Assembly: GCA_947624345.1 (NCBI GenBank)
Contig: CANQJW010000004.1
Span: 1 to 42,331 of the forward strand
Origin: an uncultured Clostridia bacterium
GTDB taxonomy: Bacteria; Bacillota; Clostridia; Oscillospirales; Ruminococcaceae
Direction: 5' to 3'
Length of the DNA: 42,331 nucleotides
A program made the position numbers and the translations under genes. Every line of letters starts with the position of its first letter. Position 1 is the first letter of the stretch. Positions 35,948 through 42,331 of the stretch are shown piece after piece. The notes under the pieces were generated by a model. That model did not search any database, had not been told where the DNA came from, and worked only from the letters and a program-made list of their open reading frames with translations.

Positions 35948-37027
35948 CTACTTTCCCTTTGTTAATTTATCTGAATATTTCTTTATATCATTCAAAACAT
36001 TTATTGTTCCTTGAGCGCTCCAATGCCCGCCGTCACCGCCGTTTGCGTAGCTCATCAGATAGCCATTACTGTCCGTAATCAATTTGCGATAGTCTGAATA
36101 ATAATAAACATTTTTAGTCTGTTTAGCCAGATTCTTATATGCCTTGTTATAATGATTTATATAACTATTGCTTGCAAATCCCGCTACATGATCGACACCA
36201 ACCGGCGGCAACGCAAGCAGGACAACCTCAACATTCGGATTAACCTTTTTGAGCAGCTGAATCATTTTTTTATAGTTGTTTATGGTACTTGTTGTGTTCC
36301 AGTTTATCGCCTCATTCATTCCAATAAGAAAAAATACCCTATCAGGATGATAACAAGCGACACGCTCAATTCCCGTAATTGTCATACCGTTATAGCTGAA
36401 ATAGTTCGAATTAAGCATACCATAGGTGCTTACGCCAACCTTATAAACCAAATGATAATTGTTTGGCAGATAAGATTTGGCATAAATATCAATTCCCTCA
36501 ACAAAACATTCACCACTTATCACAACCTTCGGATTTTCCGGTCTTACATATATCTTTCCGGTTTTACCCGACTTGCTTTCAAAGCTTTTGCCATAAGCCT
36601 TTGCAACAGCAACAACTCTATATTTATATGTACTTCTCTTAGCTGCCGTTTTGTCTATATAATATTTCTTCTTTGTCTTCTTTACTTTTTTAAAAACTGT
36701 TTTATCTCCGTCCGAGCGATAAACAAGATAGAATTTAGCGTTCTTTACTTTTTTCCAGGTTATTTTTACATTCTTTTCATATCTTTGCTTTACATTGACC
36801 TTTGGCGTTTCCTTCTTTATCTTCCTTAGCTTTTTGAGGACCGCCTTACTTGTCTTGTCACTCTCTACTGTTTTGTCTGATATCTTAATATCACCGACTG
36901 ACGCTTGTGCTGTACTCTCTGTCGTGATATCCTTCGCCTGTATATTTAATTCAGACACAAACAAGCCATAAGCAAACAAAACAGATATAGCGAGGACAAT
37001 ATTTATCCTAAAAAACCTCTTCCACAT
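35948..37027 (-). CDS. secreted Fn3-SGNH hydrolase-like protein with Cys nucleophile position
   Basis: The roughly 359-residue protein has a signal or anchor helix (about 5-27), a low-complexity linker, a lysine-rich Fn3-like domain (about 75-162) and a C-terminal SGNH domain. Block I reads GEC (172-174) where GDS is expected, putting Cys in place of the catalytic Ser; block III is GMNE (N238); block V is DGGH (D332, H335). The rest of the active site is therefore intact. The start is uncertain: ATG 37027 is shown; GTG 37039 and GTG 37048 are in frame, the first with a CAGG 8 bases upstream. It is the first gene of the acylation operon. Confidence 0.78.
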   Translation of the reverse strand: MWKRFFRINIVLAISVLFAYGLFVSELNIQAKDITTESTAQASVGDIKISDKTVESDKTSKAVLKKLRKIKKETPKVNVKQRYEKNVKITWKKVKNAKFYLVYRSDGDKTVFKKVKKTKKKYYIDKTAAKRSTYKYRVVAVAKAYGKSFESKSGKTGKIYVRPENPKVVISGECFVEGIDIYAKSYLPNNYHLVYKVGVSTYGMLNSNYFSYNGMTITGIERVACYHPDRVFFLIGMNEAINWNTTSTINNYKKMIQLLKKVNPNVEVVLLALPPVGVDHVAGFASNSYINHYNKAYKNLAKQTKNVYYYSDYRKLITDSNGYLMSYANGGDGGHWSAQGTINVLNDIKKYSDKLTKGK

Positions 37028-37116
37028 AACACTCTTCACAACAAACACCTGTTTTCGACATTTAATTCATATATATCAGTAATCCTGACCATTTTCTATA
37101 AATTACTACCCTATAT

Positions 37117-37145
37117 AGTATAAGATAATATATATTTAATGTCAA
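37117..37145 (-). promoter_or_regulatory. acylation operon promoter
   Basis: Minus strand TTGACA (37145-37140), 17 bases, TATACT (37122-37117). Confidence 0.82.
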
Positions 37146-37194
37146 TAACACTACATATATTTGTAATCAAAATGTAATGGAAATAATACTCCAC

Positions 37195-37221
37195 AAAAAA
37201 AGTTGCACATTATTGTGCAAC
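37195..37221 (-). terminator. terminator at the left end of the island
   Basis: On the minus strand GTTGCACA (37221-37214) pairs with TGTGCAAC (37209-37202) over a 4-base loop, followed by TTTTTTT. It would stop transcripts leaving the island. Confidence 0.9.
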
Positions 37222-37272
37222 CTCTCACTGTTTACATTATTTTTAATTTCCTTTCTCCAAACCACTCACTAC

Positions 37273-37283
37273 TATTCCCACTC
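37273..37283 (-). other. candidate attachment core (guaA 3'-end sequence)
   Basis: On the minus strand the 11 bases GAGTGGGAATA occur, followed by G. They match the codons for the last residues of GMP synthase (Glu-Trp-Glu-stop), a known insertion site of Tn5801-type elements; I recall the same 11 bases as their flanking repeat. guaA is not adjacent here, as expected at the far end of such an element. The match is direct; the role is inference. Otherwise 37222-37324 shows no gene. Confidence 0.45.
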
Positions 37284-37324
37284 GTTCCCTTGAAATCAAT
37301 TCTAAACAAGTTTGCTTATGAATT

Positions 37325-37465
37325 TTAGCAGAGCGTATCTACATTATCTGAATTATCGGTAAAGCATACGCTATCCGATTTTTTGTTGCCATATTGTTGC
37401 CATAAATTGTTTTTTGGTATAACTACATTTTTCGTAATTCCTCCAAATTTTTCTGCTTTCATCAT
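37325..37465 (-). pseudogene. short ORF, possible remnant of a mobile-element gene
   Basis: The frame begins with tandem ATGs directly after the stop of the coiled-coil membrane protein gene and encodes 46 residues including WQQYGNKKSDSV, ending DNVDTLC-stop. GGCAAC occurs twice in the codons for this stretch. The composition recalls the C-terminal tails of some tyrosine integrases, but this is a weak resemblance, and no catalytic motif is present. It may equally be an unrelated small gene or non-coding. Confidence 0.3.
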
Positions 37466-37840
37466 TCACTTATGCTTTCTTTTGCGGCTCATACCAGAAG
37501 AAATGCCACTATGAAATTGTCGTTGAATATCAGGGTTTTTCATTGCTTCCGTCATCACAGAAGACACCATTGCGCCACTTAATGCGTTGTCCAATTCTTT
37601 CTGTTTAATTTCCATCTGATATCTATGTTCAATTTCCATTTTCTCTTTTTCCATCTCAAATTTTTCACGCTCTTTTTCCAAATCAAGCTGAAATTGTTTT
37701 TCTAGCTTTAAAATATCAGATTTGGTCTGTCTTCGTGCAACACAGTAACTCGCAATACCGGAGATAAGCGCACAAACAACGGAAACTATATAGGGCATAT
37801 AATCTTGGAGAATTAGTGTGGTAATATTATCCTGATTCAT
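37466..37840 (-). CDS. small membrane protein with coiled coil
   Basis: I do not recognise a family. The 124-residue protein has one N-terminal transmembrane helix (about residues 14-34) and then a long charged coiled coil (about 40-85) rich in Lys and Glu (EKEREKFEMEKEKMEIEH). The last 40 residues include a short helix and a basic end. Its topology suggests a membrane-tethered cytoplasmic rod. It lies 13 bases after vsr on the same strand and probably shares its transcript, ending at the terminator at 37195. Confidence 0.6.
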   Translation of the reverse strand: MNQDNITTLILQDYMPYIVSVVCALISGIASYCVARRQTKSDILKLEKQFQLDLEKEREKFEMEKEKMEIEHRYQMEIKQKELDNALSGAMVSSVMTEAMKNPDIQRQFHSGISSGMSRKRKHK

Positions 37841-37853
37841 TCATTTCCTCCTA

Positions 37854-38282
37854 TTAGATTGCCGTACCATTCTGATACAACAACCGAGTCAGTTTTCGTA
37901 AAAGAACATCTTGATTCTTTTTCTTTAGTTCGCACTCCCAAATGCGAATCACCGACCAACCTCTTTTTTCAAACAGGTCTGTTATTTCTTTATCGTGTTT
38001 TTTATTTCGCTCAAGTTTTGTCGCCCAATATTCAGCATTATCAGAAGGTCGTGTATTCCTGCAATCGTGACCGTGCCAAAAGCAACCATCCACAAAGATA
38101 GCTATTCTTTCTTTGAGAAAAACAAAATCGGGGTGTCCTTTGACATTGTAATGTCTTCTCCAACCTTTAATCCCATATTCGTCAAAGACTTGAATTAACT
38201 TTAACTCCGTTGACTTGTTGTCCTTTGAGCGAACACTACTCATTATTTCGGAGCGTTTTTTATGGTCAAATATATCCGCCAT
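37854..38282 (-). CDS. vsr: very short patch repair endonuclease Vsr
   Basis: Vsr nicks 5' of the T in T:G mismatches that arise when 5-methylcytosine deaminates, limiting mutation at sites made by C5-methyltransferases. The 142-residue protein has the expected residues at almost the E. coli positions: D52 and D65, H70 (FVDGCFWHGHDC), the zinc ligands C67, H72, C74 and C117, and the DIFDHKKRSEIMSSVRSKDNKSTE start. GGAAA precedes the ATG. The two C5-cytosine methyltransferases in the same island explain its presence. Its own promoter lies at 38315-38343. Confidence 0.95.
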   Translation of the reverse strand: MADIFDHKKRSEIMSSVRSKDNKSTELKLIQVFDEYGIKGWRRHYNVKGHPDFVFLKERIAIFVDGCFWHGHDCRNTRPSDNAEYWATKLERNKKHDKEITDLFEKRGWSVIRIWECELKKKNQDVLLRKLTRLLYQNGTAI

Positions 38283-38314
38283 GATTTTTGATTTCCTTGT
38301 TCATAATAATGCAA

Positions 38315-38343
38315 TTTATAACGACATCTAGCATTCTTTGTAA
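38315..38343 (-). promoter_or_regulatory. vsr promoter
   Basis: Minus strand TTACAA (38343-38338), 17 bases, TATAAA (38320-38315). From 38344 to about 38717 I see no gene and no convincing structure; it separates the divergent vsr and C-protein genes. Confidence 0.65.
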
Positions 38344-38717
38344 TAAAATAAAACCAAAATAGAAATGATGCCCATTTTATTTGTGTATGGACGGAATCGG
38401 ATAGTTCATTGCAAACCTTCAGCTACCGCAAAGTATTGAATAAAAAGTTTTGAGCCCCGTCTATCGACATGTTCCGTCTGCCTCACACTATCTTGGAAGA
38501 ATATTGCCTACAAAACGCTGAGAATAGTGCTGAAAAAATTTTAAAACCAAATCATTAAATGCATAACGCGCTATTTCACAAAAACCACATAAATTTCGTA
38601 TCTGCTTTCTCGCTCTTTTCTTTGGACGGCTTCAACCGAAATACTTTCGTGTAAACTCTAGAATTTCTATTTCTGCATATATTTCAAGCTAAACAGATAT
38701 AATCTCGCCTTCGGATG

Positions 38718-38761
38718 ATACTTATTGTATGTAGACTTTTTGTGTTCGTTATTATTATAAT
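38718..38761 (+). promoter_or_regulatory. C-protein operators and promoter
   Basis: Two 13-bp direct repeats, ATACTTATTGTAT (38718-38730) and AGACTTTTTGTGT (38733-38745), start 15 bases apart and match at 10 of 13 positions. The first is itself a dyad (ATAC/GTAT). The second covers the probable -35 (TAGACT, 38732-38737), followed after 18 bases by TATAAT (38756-38761). Paired sites, one over the -35, are how controller proteins of restriction-modification systems activate and then repress themselves. Confidence 0.6.
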
Positions 38762-38784
38762 ATACAATTAGGAGGATTACAAGT

Positions 38785-38994
38785 ATGGATATAGTTAAAG
38801 TTTTCGGCAGCAATCTAAAAAAATATCGTGTCAAATTGGGTCTATCTCAAGAAGCGTTTGCCGAAAAGTGCGGATTACATCGTACTTACATTAGCGCAGT
38901 TGAGTGTTATCGTCGCAGTATTTCGCTTGAGAATATCCAGCGTATCGCTGATGCTCTTGAAATAGAAGCATATAAGTTGTTTGTGGAGGAATAG
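38785..38994 (+). CDS. restriction-modification controller (C) protein
   Basis: The 69-residue protein is a single XRE-type helix-turn-helix domain: LGLSQEAFAEKCGLHRTYISAVE (about 18-40), then RSISLENIQRIADAL. This pattern (GLHRTYIS, then SLENI) is typical of C proteins, which time restriction endonuclease expression behind methylation when a system enters a new host. AGGAGGA lies 9 bases before the ATG. The restriction endonuclease frame begins right at its stop on the same strand, and paired operator-like repeats lie upstream. A generic phage-type repressor is less likely given this context. Confidence 0.85.
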   Translation: MDIVKVFGSNLKKYRVKLGLSQEAFAEKCGLHRTYISAVECYRRSISLENIQRIADALEIEAYKLFVEE

Positions 38995-38996
38995 AT

Positions 38997-39836
38997 ATTG
39001 AACACAGAAATCGTGCCACAGGCTGGCAACATGCTAAATTGTCAGGCCATAAGAATGAAGATTTAGTAAAAATGCGTTTGGATGCTGACGAGAATTTTTC
39101 GACTTCATTATTAAGAAGATTAAATAGACTTGACGCTCATATTGCGCGCACAACGATTGGCGGATTACACGAAACAAATGTGCCAAGCGTCAATGGCCGA
39201 AAAACAAAATCTAAAACAGATTTGAAAGTCTATCTTGACACAAGCGAAGTAATCAATATTTCTATTAAAAAGAGTCTTGGAGGACAAGTGTATTTTGTAA
39301 GAGCGGGACTTTTTATTGATACTTTTGAAAAACAGTTCAGAACTAAAATTCCCCTTGACGTGCGCAGAGCAATCAATCTATTTTGGTCAGCTGCCGATGA
39401 CGCCACGGAAATCATTAAAGTATATGGCGATAAAACTATCGTTAAAAATTATGACTTGCAATTGCGGCACAAAAGCCTAAATGCCACTACGTTAAAAGCA
39501 TATAACGAGCATCTTTATAACGCATTATTGCAATGGTTTACTGATAATGCTTACGAACTTGCAAAACTATCGTTTTCTATGGGCGCTGTGCGAGATAGCA
39601 TAGAATGGTCCGACTTTGTATGGTACATAAATCTTCTTGGCGAAAATAATATGGATGATATATTCTTCATAGAAGACATTTGTAACGCCGTTCAGGAAGT
39701 TGCAAAACATGAAACTTATTATGGATCCTCGTATGGCGGAACTACAATTCAATTGCCGTTTGGTTTTGTCCAATGGCATCAGGGACAATTGCAATTTCAT
39801 CACGACTATGGCAAATTAAAAACCCTAATTAAATAA
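38997..39836 (+). CDS. putative type II restriction endonuclease, unusual start
   Basis: From a normal start (TTG 39039) the protein has 265 residues, but the same frame stays open back to 38976 and the extra codons read EHRNRATGWQHAKLSGHKNE across it, which looks like genuine coding. The only starts near the GGAGGA at 38985-38990 are ATT 38997 (7 bases away) and ATA 38991; a TTG at 38998 is out of frame. A PD-(D/E)xK-like core may be KTDLKVYLDTSEVINISIKKS, with D and SIK as metal and catalytic residues. Position between C protein and two C5-methyltransferases supports restriction. I cannot assign a recognition site. It may be a frameshifted or edited gene. Confidence 0.65.
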   Translation: MEHRNRATGWQHAKLSGHKNEDLVKMRLDADENFSTSLLRRLNRLDAHIARTTIGGLHETNVPSVNGRKTKSKTDLKVYLDTSEVINISIKKSLGGQVYFVRAGLFIDTFEKQFRTKIPLDVRRAINLFWSAADDATEIIKVYGDKTIVKNYDLQLRHKSLNATTLKAYNEHLYNALLQWFTDNAYELAKLSFSMGAVRDSIEWSDFVWYINLLGENNMDDIFFIEDICNAVQEVAKHETYYGSSYGGTTIQLPFGFVQWHQGQLQFHHDYGKLKTLIK

Positions 39837-39856
39837 CCGTTTGGTATACTATTTTG

Positions 39857-39894
39857 ATCAAGACGCCGCATTAATTAACGGCGTCTTGATGTTT
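39857..39894. terminator. bidirectional terminator inside the methyltransferase 3' end
   Basis: ATCAAGACGCCG (39857-39868) pairs perfectly over 12 bp with CGGCGTCTTGAT (39879-39890), followed by GTTTTAA. The second arm and loop encode the last residues of the minus-strand methyltransferase. Confidence 0.8.
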
Positions 39895-40959
39895 TAACGC
39901 TTCAAGCATTTGTTTAGCAATAGCAACCGAAAGAAGAGGCGGGACAGCGTTACCGATTTCTAATCGTTTCATACCGTCAGATCCATAGAATTTATAATCG
40001 TCTGGAAAACTCTGTAATCTTGCTCCTTCTCGAATCGACATAGATCTCGAATCCCTTGGGTGAATACATCTTGAAGAGGAAGGGCATGCGAAATTCCTTG
40101 TTATTGTTGTAGACGGTTTGTTCCACCATAATTTTGCGTAAGTATTGCCATAACCACTTTTCGGACGAATATCTTCAGGTAAGTCGTCTTTAGATTGACC
40201 GTCCTTTAACGTTTGCATAATTTTAATAAGGTGCTCACCGTTCTTTGGCGCAATATGTTCCTCCACAACAGAAATACCACGATCTCTAACAAATCCGAGA
40301 AATTCGTTTGTAATGCCAGTATCATAATTCTTTTTTCTTTCTCCGCTTTTCAAAACCGGAAGATCTCCGATAGCGTCTTTAAGCGTTACATATGGTTTCA
40401 ATCCAACGCCATGAGTTGGAGTCGGGTAAACGAAGTCATTTTTTCCCTTGAATCCTACCAGAATAACTCTTTCTCTGTGTTGCGGAACGCCGAAATCAAC
40501 AGCGTCCAAAACCTCATGTTTCAAAACATAGCCAAGTTCTTCAAATTCAGCCTGAATTTGTTTAAAAAGCTTCCCTTTATTCATACTCAGTATTCCCACA
40601 ACATTTTCAAAGACAAACGCTTTTGGTTGCAGGATTTTTAGAACTCTTTTATATTGCATAAATAAATTGGCTCTTTCGTCATTTTTCCTTTTTCCAAGCG
40701 TCGAATATGACTGGCAAGGAGGTCCTCCTACCACAATGTCAACTTTCTGTCCCTTTAGAGCCTTCTCCAAAATATCTTCGGTCAAATTGTTTATATTACA
40801 ATTTAGCATTTCAACATTTGGATGATTCAGCTTATAAGCAATAGAAATATCTTTTTCAATTTCATTGGCAGCTACAATATTAAATTGAGGAAGTTTTGAA
40901 AATCCATAGCTTAATCCGCCAACGCCGGCAAATAAATCTACAATATTGTATTGTTTCAT
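39871..40959 (-). CDS. DNA (cytosine-5) methyltransferase, M1
   Basis: The enzyme adds a methyl group to C5 of cytosine within a short DNA site. Of its 362 residues, motif I is DLFAGVGGLS (8-17), motif IV is GGPPCQSYS with nucleophile C82, motif VI FENV, motif VIII QHRERV, and motif X near the end is EIGNAVPPLLS. The variable target-recognition region lies between motifs VIII and IX and is unlike that of the next gene. ATG 40959 is preferred (AGGAG 9 bases upstream); ATG 40965 is only 3 bases from it. It follows M2 by 12 bases, and so probably shares its transcript. Confidence 0.94.
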   Translation of the reverse strand: MKQYNIVDLFAGVGGLSYGFSKLPQFNIVAANEIEKDISIAYKLNHPNVEMLNCNINNLTEDILEKALKGQKVDIVVGGPPCQSYSTLGKRKNDERANLFMQYKRVLKILQPKAFVFENVVGILSMNKGKLFKQIQAEFEELGYVLKHEVLDAVDFGVPQHRERVILVGFKGKNDFVYPTPTHGVGLKPYVTLKDAIGDLPVLKSGERKKNYDTGITNEFLGFVRDRGISVVEEHIAPKNGEHLIKIMQTLKDGQSKDDLPEDIRPKSGYGNTYAKLWWNKPSTTITRNFACPSSSRCIHPRDSRSMSIREGARLQSFPDDYKFYGSDGMKRLEIGNAVPPLLSVAIAKQMLEALKHQDAVN

Positions 40960-40971
40960 ATCCATTCTCTC

Positions 40972-41916
40972 CTAGCTTAATGCCTTGACAATATTTTGGG
41001 CTATTCTATAAACCACGGGAACGCATACGGAATTTCCAATTTGTTTATAAACCTGCTTTTCATTTTCTTTCGGCAAAATAAAATTTTCTGGAAAGCCTTG
41101 TAATCTTGCGCACTCACGAGGCGTCATAAGCCTAACGGAATAATCGTCATAGAAAAAAGGGATTCTTTCAAAACGACTTCCCATAGCGGCTAAAAGCGTT
41201 GGACAAATGCCCCCCATTCCTCTTGAAAGTCCCCAATCAGTAAAGCGGTAAACTCTTTTTCTGTCATCCATATATTCCATCATCCGTTCCCACATACGAT
41301 GTCCATCCATATAATACTTATCTTCCTGCTTATCTTTATCAAACAAATCGAATGCCGTTTGAGTTAATGGAATCGCTTCGGGGAACTTAAATTTGTTTAG
41401 ATACTTCTTATACTTGAAAGCAACTATGTATATTCTATTTCTTTGCTGTGGAATATTCCCATATTCTTTTGCATTCATTATTTTGTAAACCGCATAGTAT
41501 CCTAGCTTTTCAAGTTTTTTAAGTATAATGTCAAATGTTTTTCCTTCGTCATGTTTTACAAGGTTGGCCACATTTTCGAGAAACACTACTTGTGGTTTAA
41601 CAGCATTAATGACTCTTGCAGTCTCAAAGAATAAGTTTCCCCTTGGGTCATTAAATCCTTCTAATAATCCAACGGACGAAAACGCTTGACAAGGAAATCC
41701 AGCTGCCAAAATATCAAATTTTGGGATATCATTTGTATCTATTGTTTTAATATCGCCTTCAACTAAATAGTCGTCGCCAAAATTTAATCGATATGTTTTA
41801 CAAGCATACTTATCGATTTCATTTGCCCATATTAATTTGCAATTATTTTGTTTAAAAGCCAAGCAAATTCCACCTATTCCGGCGAACATGCTGCCCACAG
41901 TAATTTGTGCTTGCAT
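40972..41916 (-). CDS. DNA (cytosine-5) methyltransferase, M2
   Basis: A second C5-cytosine methyltransferase of 314 residues. Motif I is SMFAGIGGIC (9-18), motif IV AAGFPCQAFS with nucleophile C76, motif VI LENVANL, motif VIII PQQRNRIYIV, motif IX RLMTPRECARLQGFP, and motif X QIGNSVCVPV. Motif IV is GFPCQ rather than the GGPPCQ of M1, and the two are only distantly alike, so this is not a recent duplication. Paired C5-methyltransferases usually protect the two strands of an asymmetric site. It starts 3 bases after the stop of the 82-residue protein. Confidence 0.94.
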   Translation of the reverse strand: MQAQITVGSMFAGIGGICLAFKQNNCKLIWANEIDKYACKTYRLNFGDDYLVEGDIKTIDTNDIPKFDILAAGFPCQAFSSVGLLEGFNDPRGNLFFETARVINAVKPQVVFLENVANLVKHDEGKTFDIILKKLEKLGYYAVYKIMNAKEYGNIPQQRNRIYIVAFKYKKYLNKFKFPEAIPLTQTAFDLFDKDKQEDKYYMDGHRMWERMMEYMDDRKRVYRFTDWGLSRGMGGICPTLLAAMGSRFERIPFFYDDYSVRLMTPRECARLQGFPENFILPKENEKQVYKQIGNSVCVPVVYRIAQNIVKALS

Positions 41917-41919
41917 CCT

Positions 41920-42168
41920 TTATTCCTCATTTAAACTACTCATAAATTCCAAATATAAGGTTACTGCCCGCTTAAGTTGTGATTTTATAAACATAGAACT
42001 CGTCCTGAATTTCTCATTATTCAGAAGGTCTTCTATGGTGTTGCTATCAATAACATCTATATCTAACATTCTATAAATTCTACCGCAACGAGAAAGTATG
42101 TCTTTAGCCGAGCGAAGGCTCATATTTTTTTCATCTATAAGCCACTCTAACAATTTTGTAGAATCCAT
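41920..42168 (-). CDS. small protein heading the methyltransferase operon
   Basis: I do not recognise this 82-residue protein. It appears all-helical, with EWLIDEKNMSLRSAKDILSRCGR followed by a helix and RTSSMFIKSQLKRAVTLYLEF. The arrangement is reminiscent of the SAM-like core-binding helices of tyrosine recombinases, without a catalytic domain. A strong AAGGAGG lies before the ATG, and a near-consensus promoter (42197-42225) drives it, so it is clearly expressed as the first gene before M2 and M1. A role in DNA binding, methyltransferase regulation or as a partner is possible but unproven. Confidence 0.65.
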   Translation of the reverse strand: MDSTKLLEWLIDEKNMSLRSAKDILSRCGRIYRMLDIDVIDSNTIEDLLNNEKFRTSSMFIKSQLKRAVTLYLEFMSSLNEE

Positions 42169-42196
42169 AATCCGCCTCCTTAATCGTTATATGATA

Positions 42197-42225
42197 ATTA
42201 TAATATATAAATACGTCAACGTCAA
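42197..42225 (-). promoter_or_regulatory. methyltransferase operon promoter
   Basis: Minus strand TTGACG (42225-42220), 17 bases, TATAAT (42202-42197). TTGACG occurs twice in tandem (42225-42214). From 42226 to the window end I see no supported gene. Confidence 0.8.
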
Positions 42226-42331
42226 GTATAGTGTAGAAAGGATGGCGACAAGGATTCTGCGTTGTAAATAGATGTGACCCATTTTTAATAAAAAATAAAG
42301 TGAAAAATATGATATAATGTTTTGCCTTCCT

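Noticed and set aside
36152..36829. 225-codon open frame on the plus strand
   Set aside because: It is antisense to the Fn3-SGNH gene; the long frame arises from lysine-rich codons on the other strand.
42226..42331. Promoter or gene at the right end
   Set aside because: TATAAT occurs at 42313, but there is no matching -35 at 16-18 bases, and no frame of useful length is visible before the window ends.

Overview
The window looks like the chromosome of a low-GC anaerobic Firmicute of class Clostridia, probably an Oscillospiraceae/Ruminococcus-like gut bacterium. The grounds are a fermentative AdhE behind a Rex-type operator, ECF transporter S components, a BspA-like leucine-rich-repeat surface protein with a lysine-rich Fn3-type end, AGGAGG ribosome sites and TTGNNN/TATAAT promoters with 17-bp spacers. 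Species assignment is inference. I saw no rRNA, tRNA, CRISPR array or intact insertion sequence.

Positions 1-14,500 carry central metabolism, mostly on the plus strand: adhE, an APH-type kinase, a polysaccharide deacetylase (minus), phosphofructokinase, class II aldolase, a QueT-like S component, an EF-G-like GTPase overlapping a radical SAM protein, a PHP phosphatase (minus), and an ECF S component paired with a DUF1015 protein. The spaces between these genes hold period-7 degenerate tandem repeats and a GC-rich element found after stop codons. The first 14 bases look like the tail of a paralogue of the LRR/Fn3 protein at 30.4-32.5 kb.

Positions 14,500-30,300 are housekeeping. A minus-strand run fhs, membrane protein, tsaE, tsaB, rpiB diverges from rsmE, and the two promoters share one palindromic -35 hexamer. 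Then come a small acidic Cys-rich protein, uvrC, a CPA2 antiporter, a sulfotransferase-like gene, pyrG with a hairpin between Shine-Dalgarno and start codon, and an operon running membrane protein, 2-hydroxyacid dehydrogenase, proB, proA.

Positions 30,400-37,150 encode cell-surface functions on the minus strand: the LRR/FIVAR/Fn3 protein, and an operon of an Fn3-SGNH protein (with Cys where the catalytic Ser should be), a DUF4358-like protein, an MBOAT acyltransferase and a DHHW (AlgJ/X-like) protein. This resembles a surface-polymer O-acylation module.

Positions 37,200-42,331 look like a horizontally acquired island. It starts near a copy of the 11-bp guaA 3'-end attachment core and a small ORF that may be a mobile-gene remnant. 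It holds a coiled-coil membrane protein, Vsr mismatch endonuclease, a restriction-modification controller (C) protein with two upstream operator-like repeats, a putative restriction endonuclease whose reading frame starts before any normal start codon, two different C5-cytosine methyltransferases and an unfamiliar 82-residue protein leading the methyltransferase operon.
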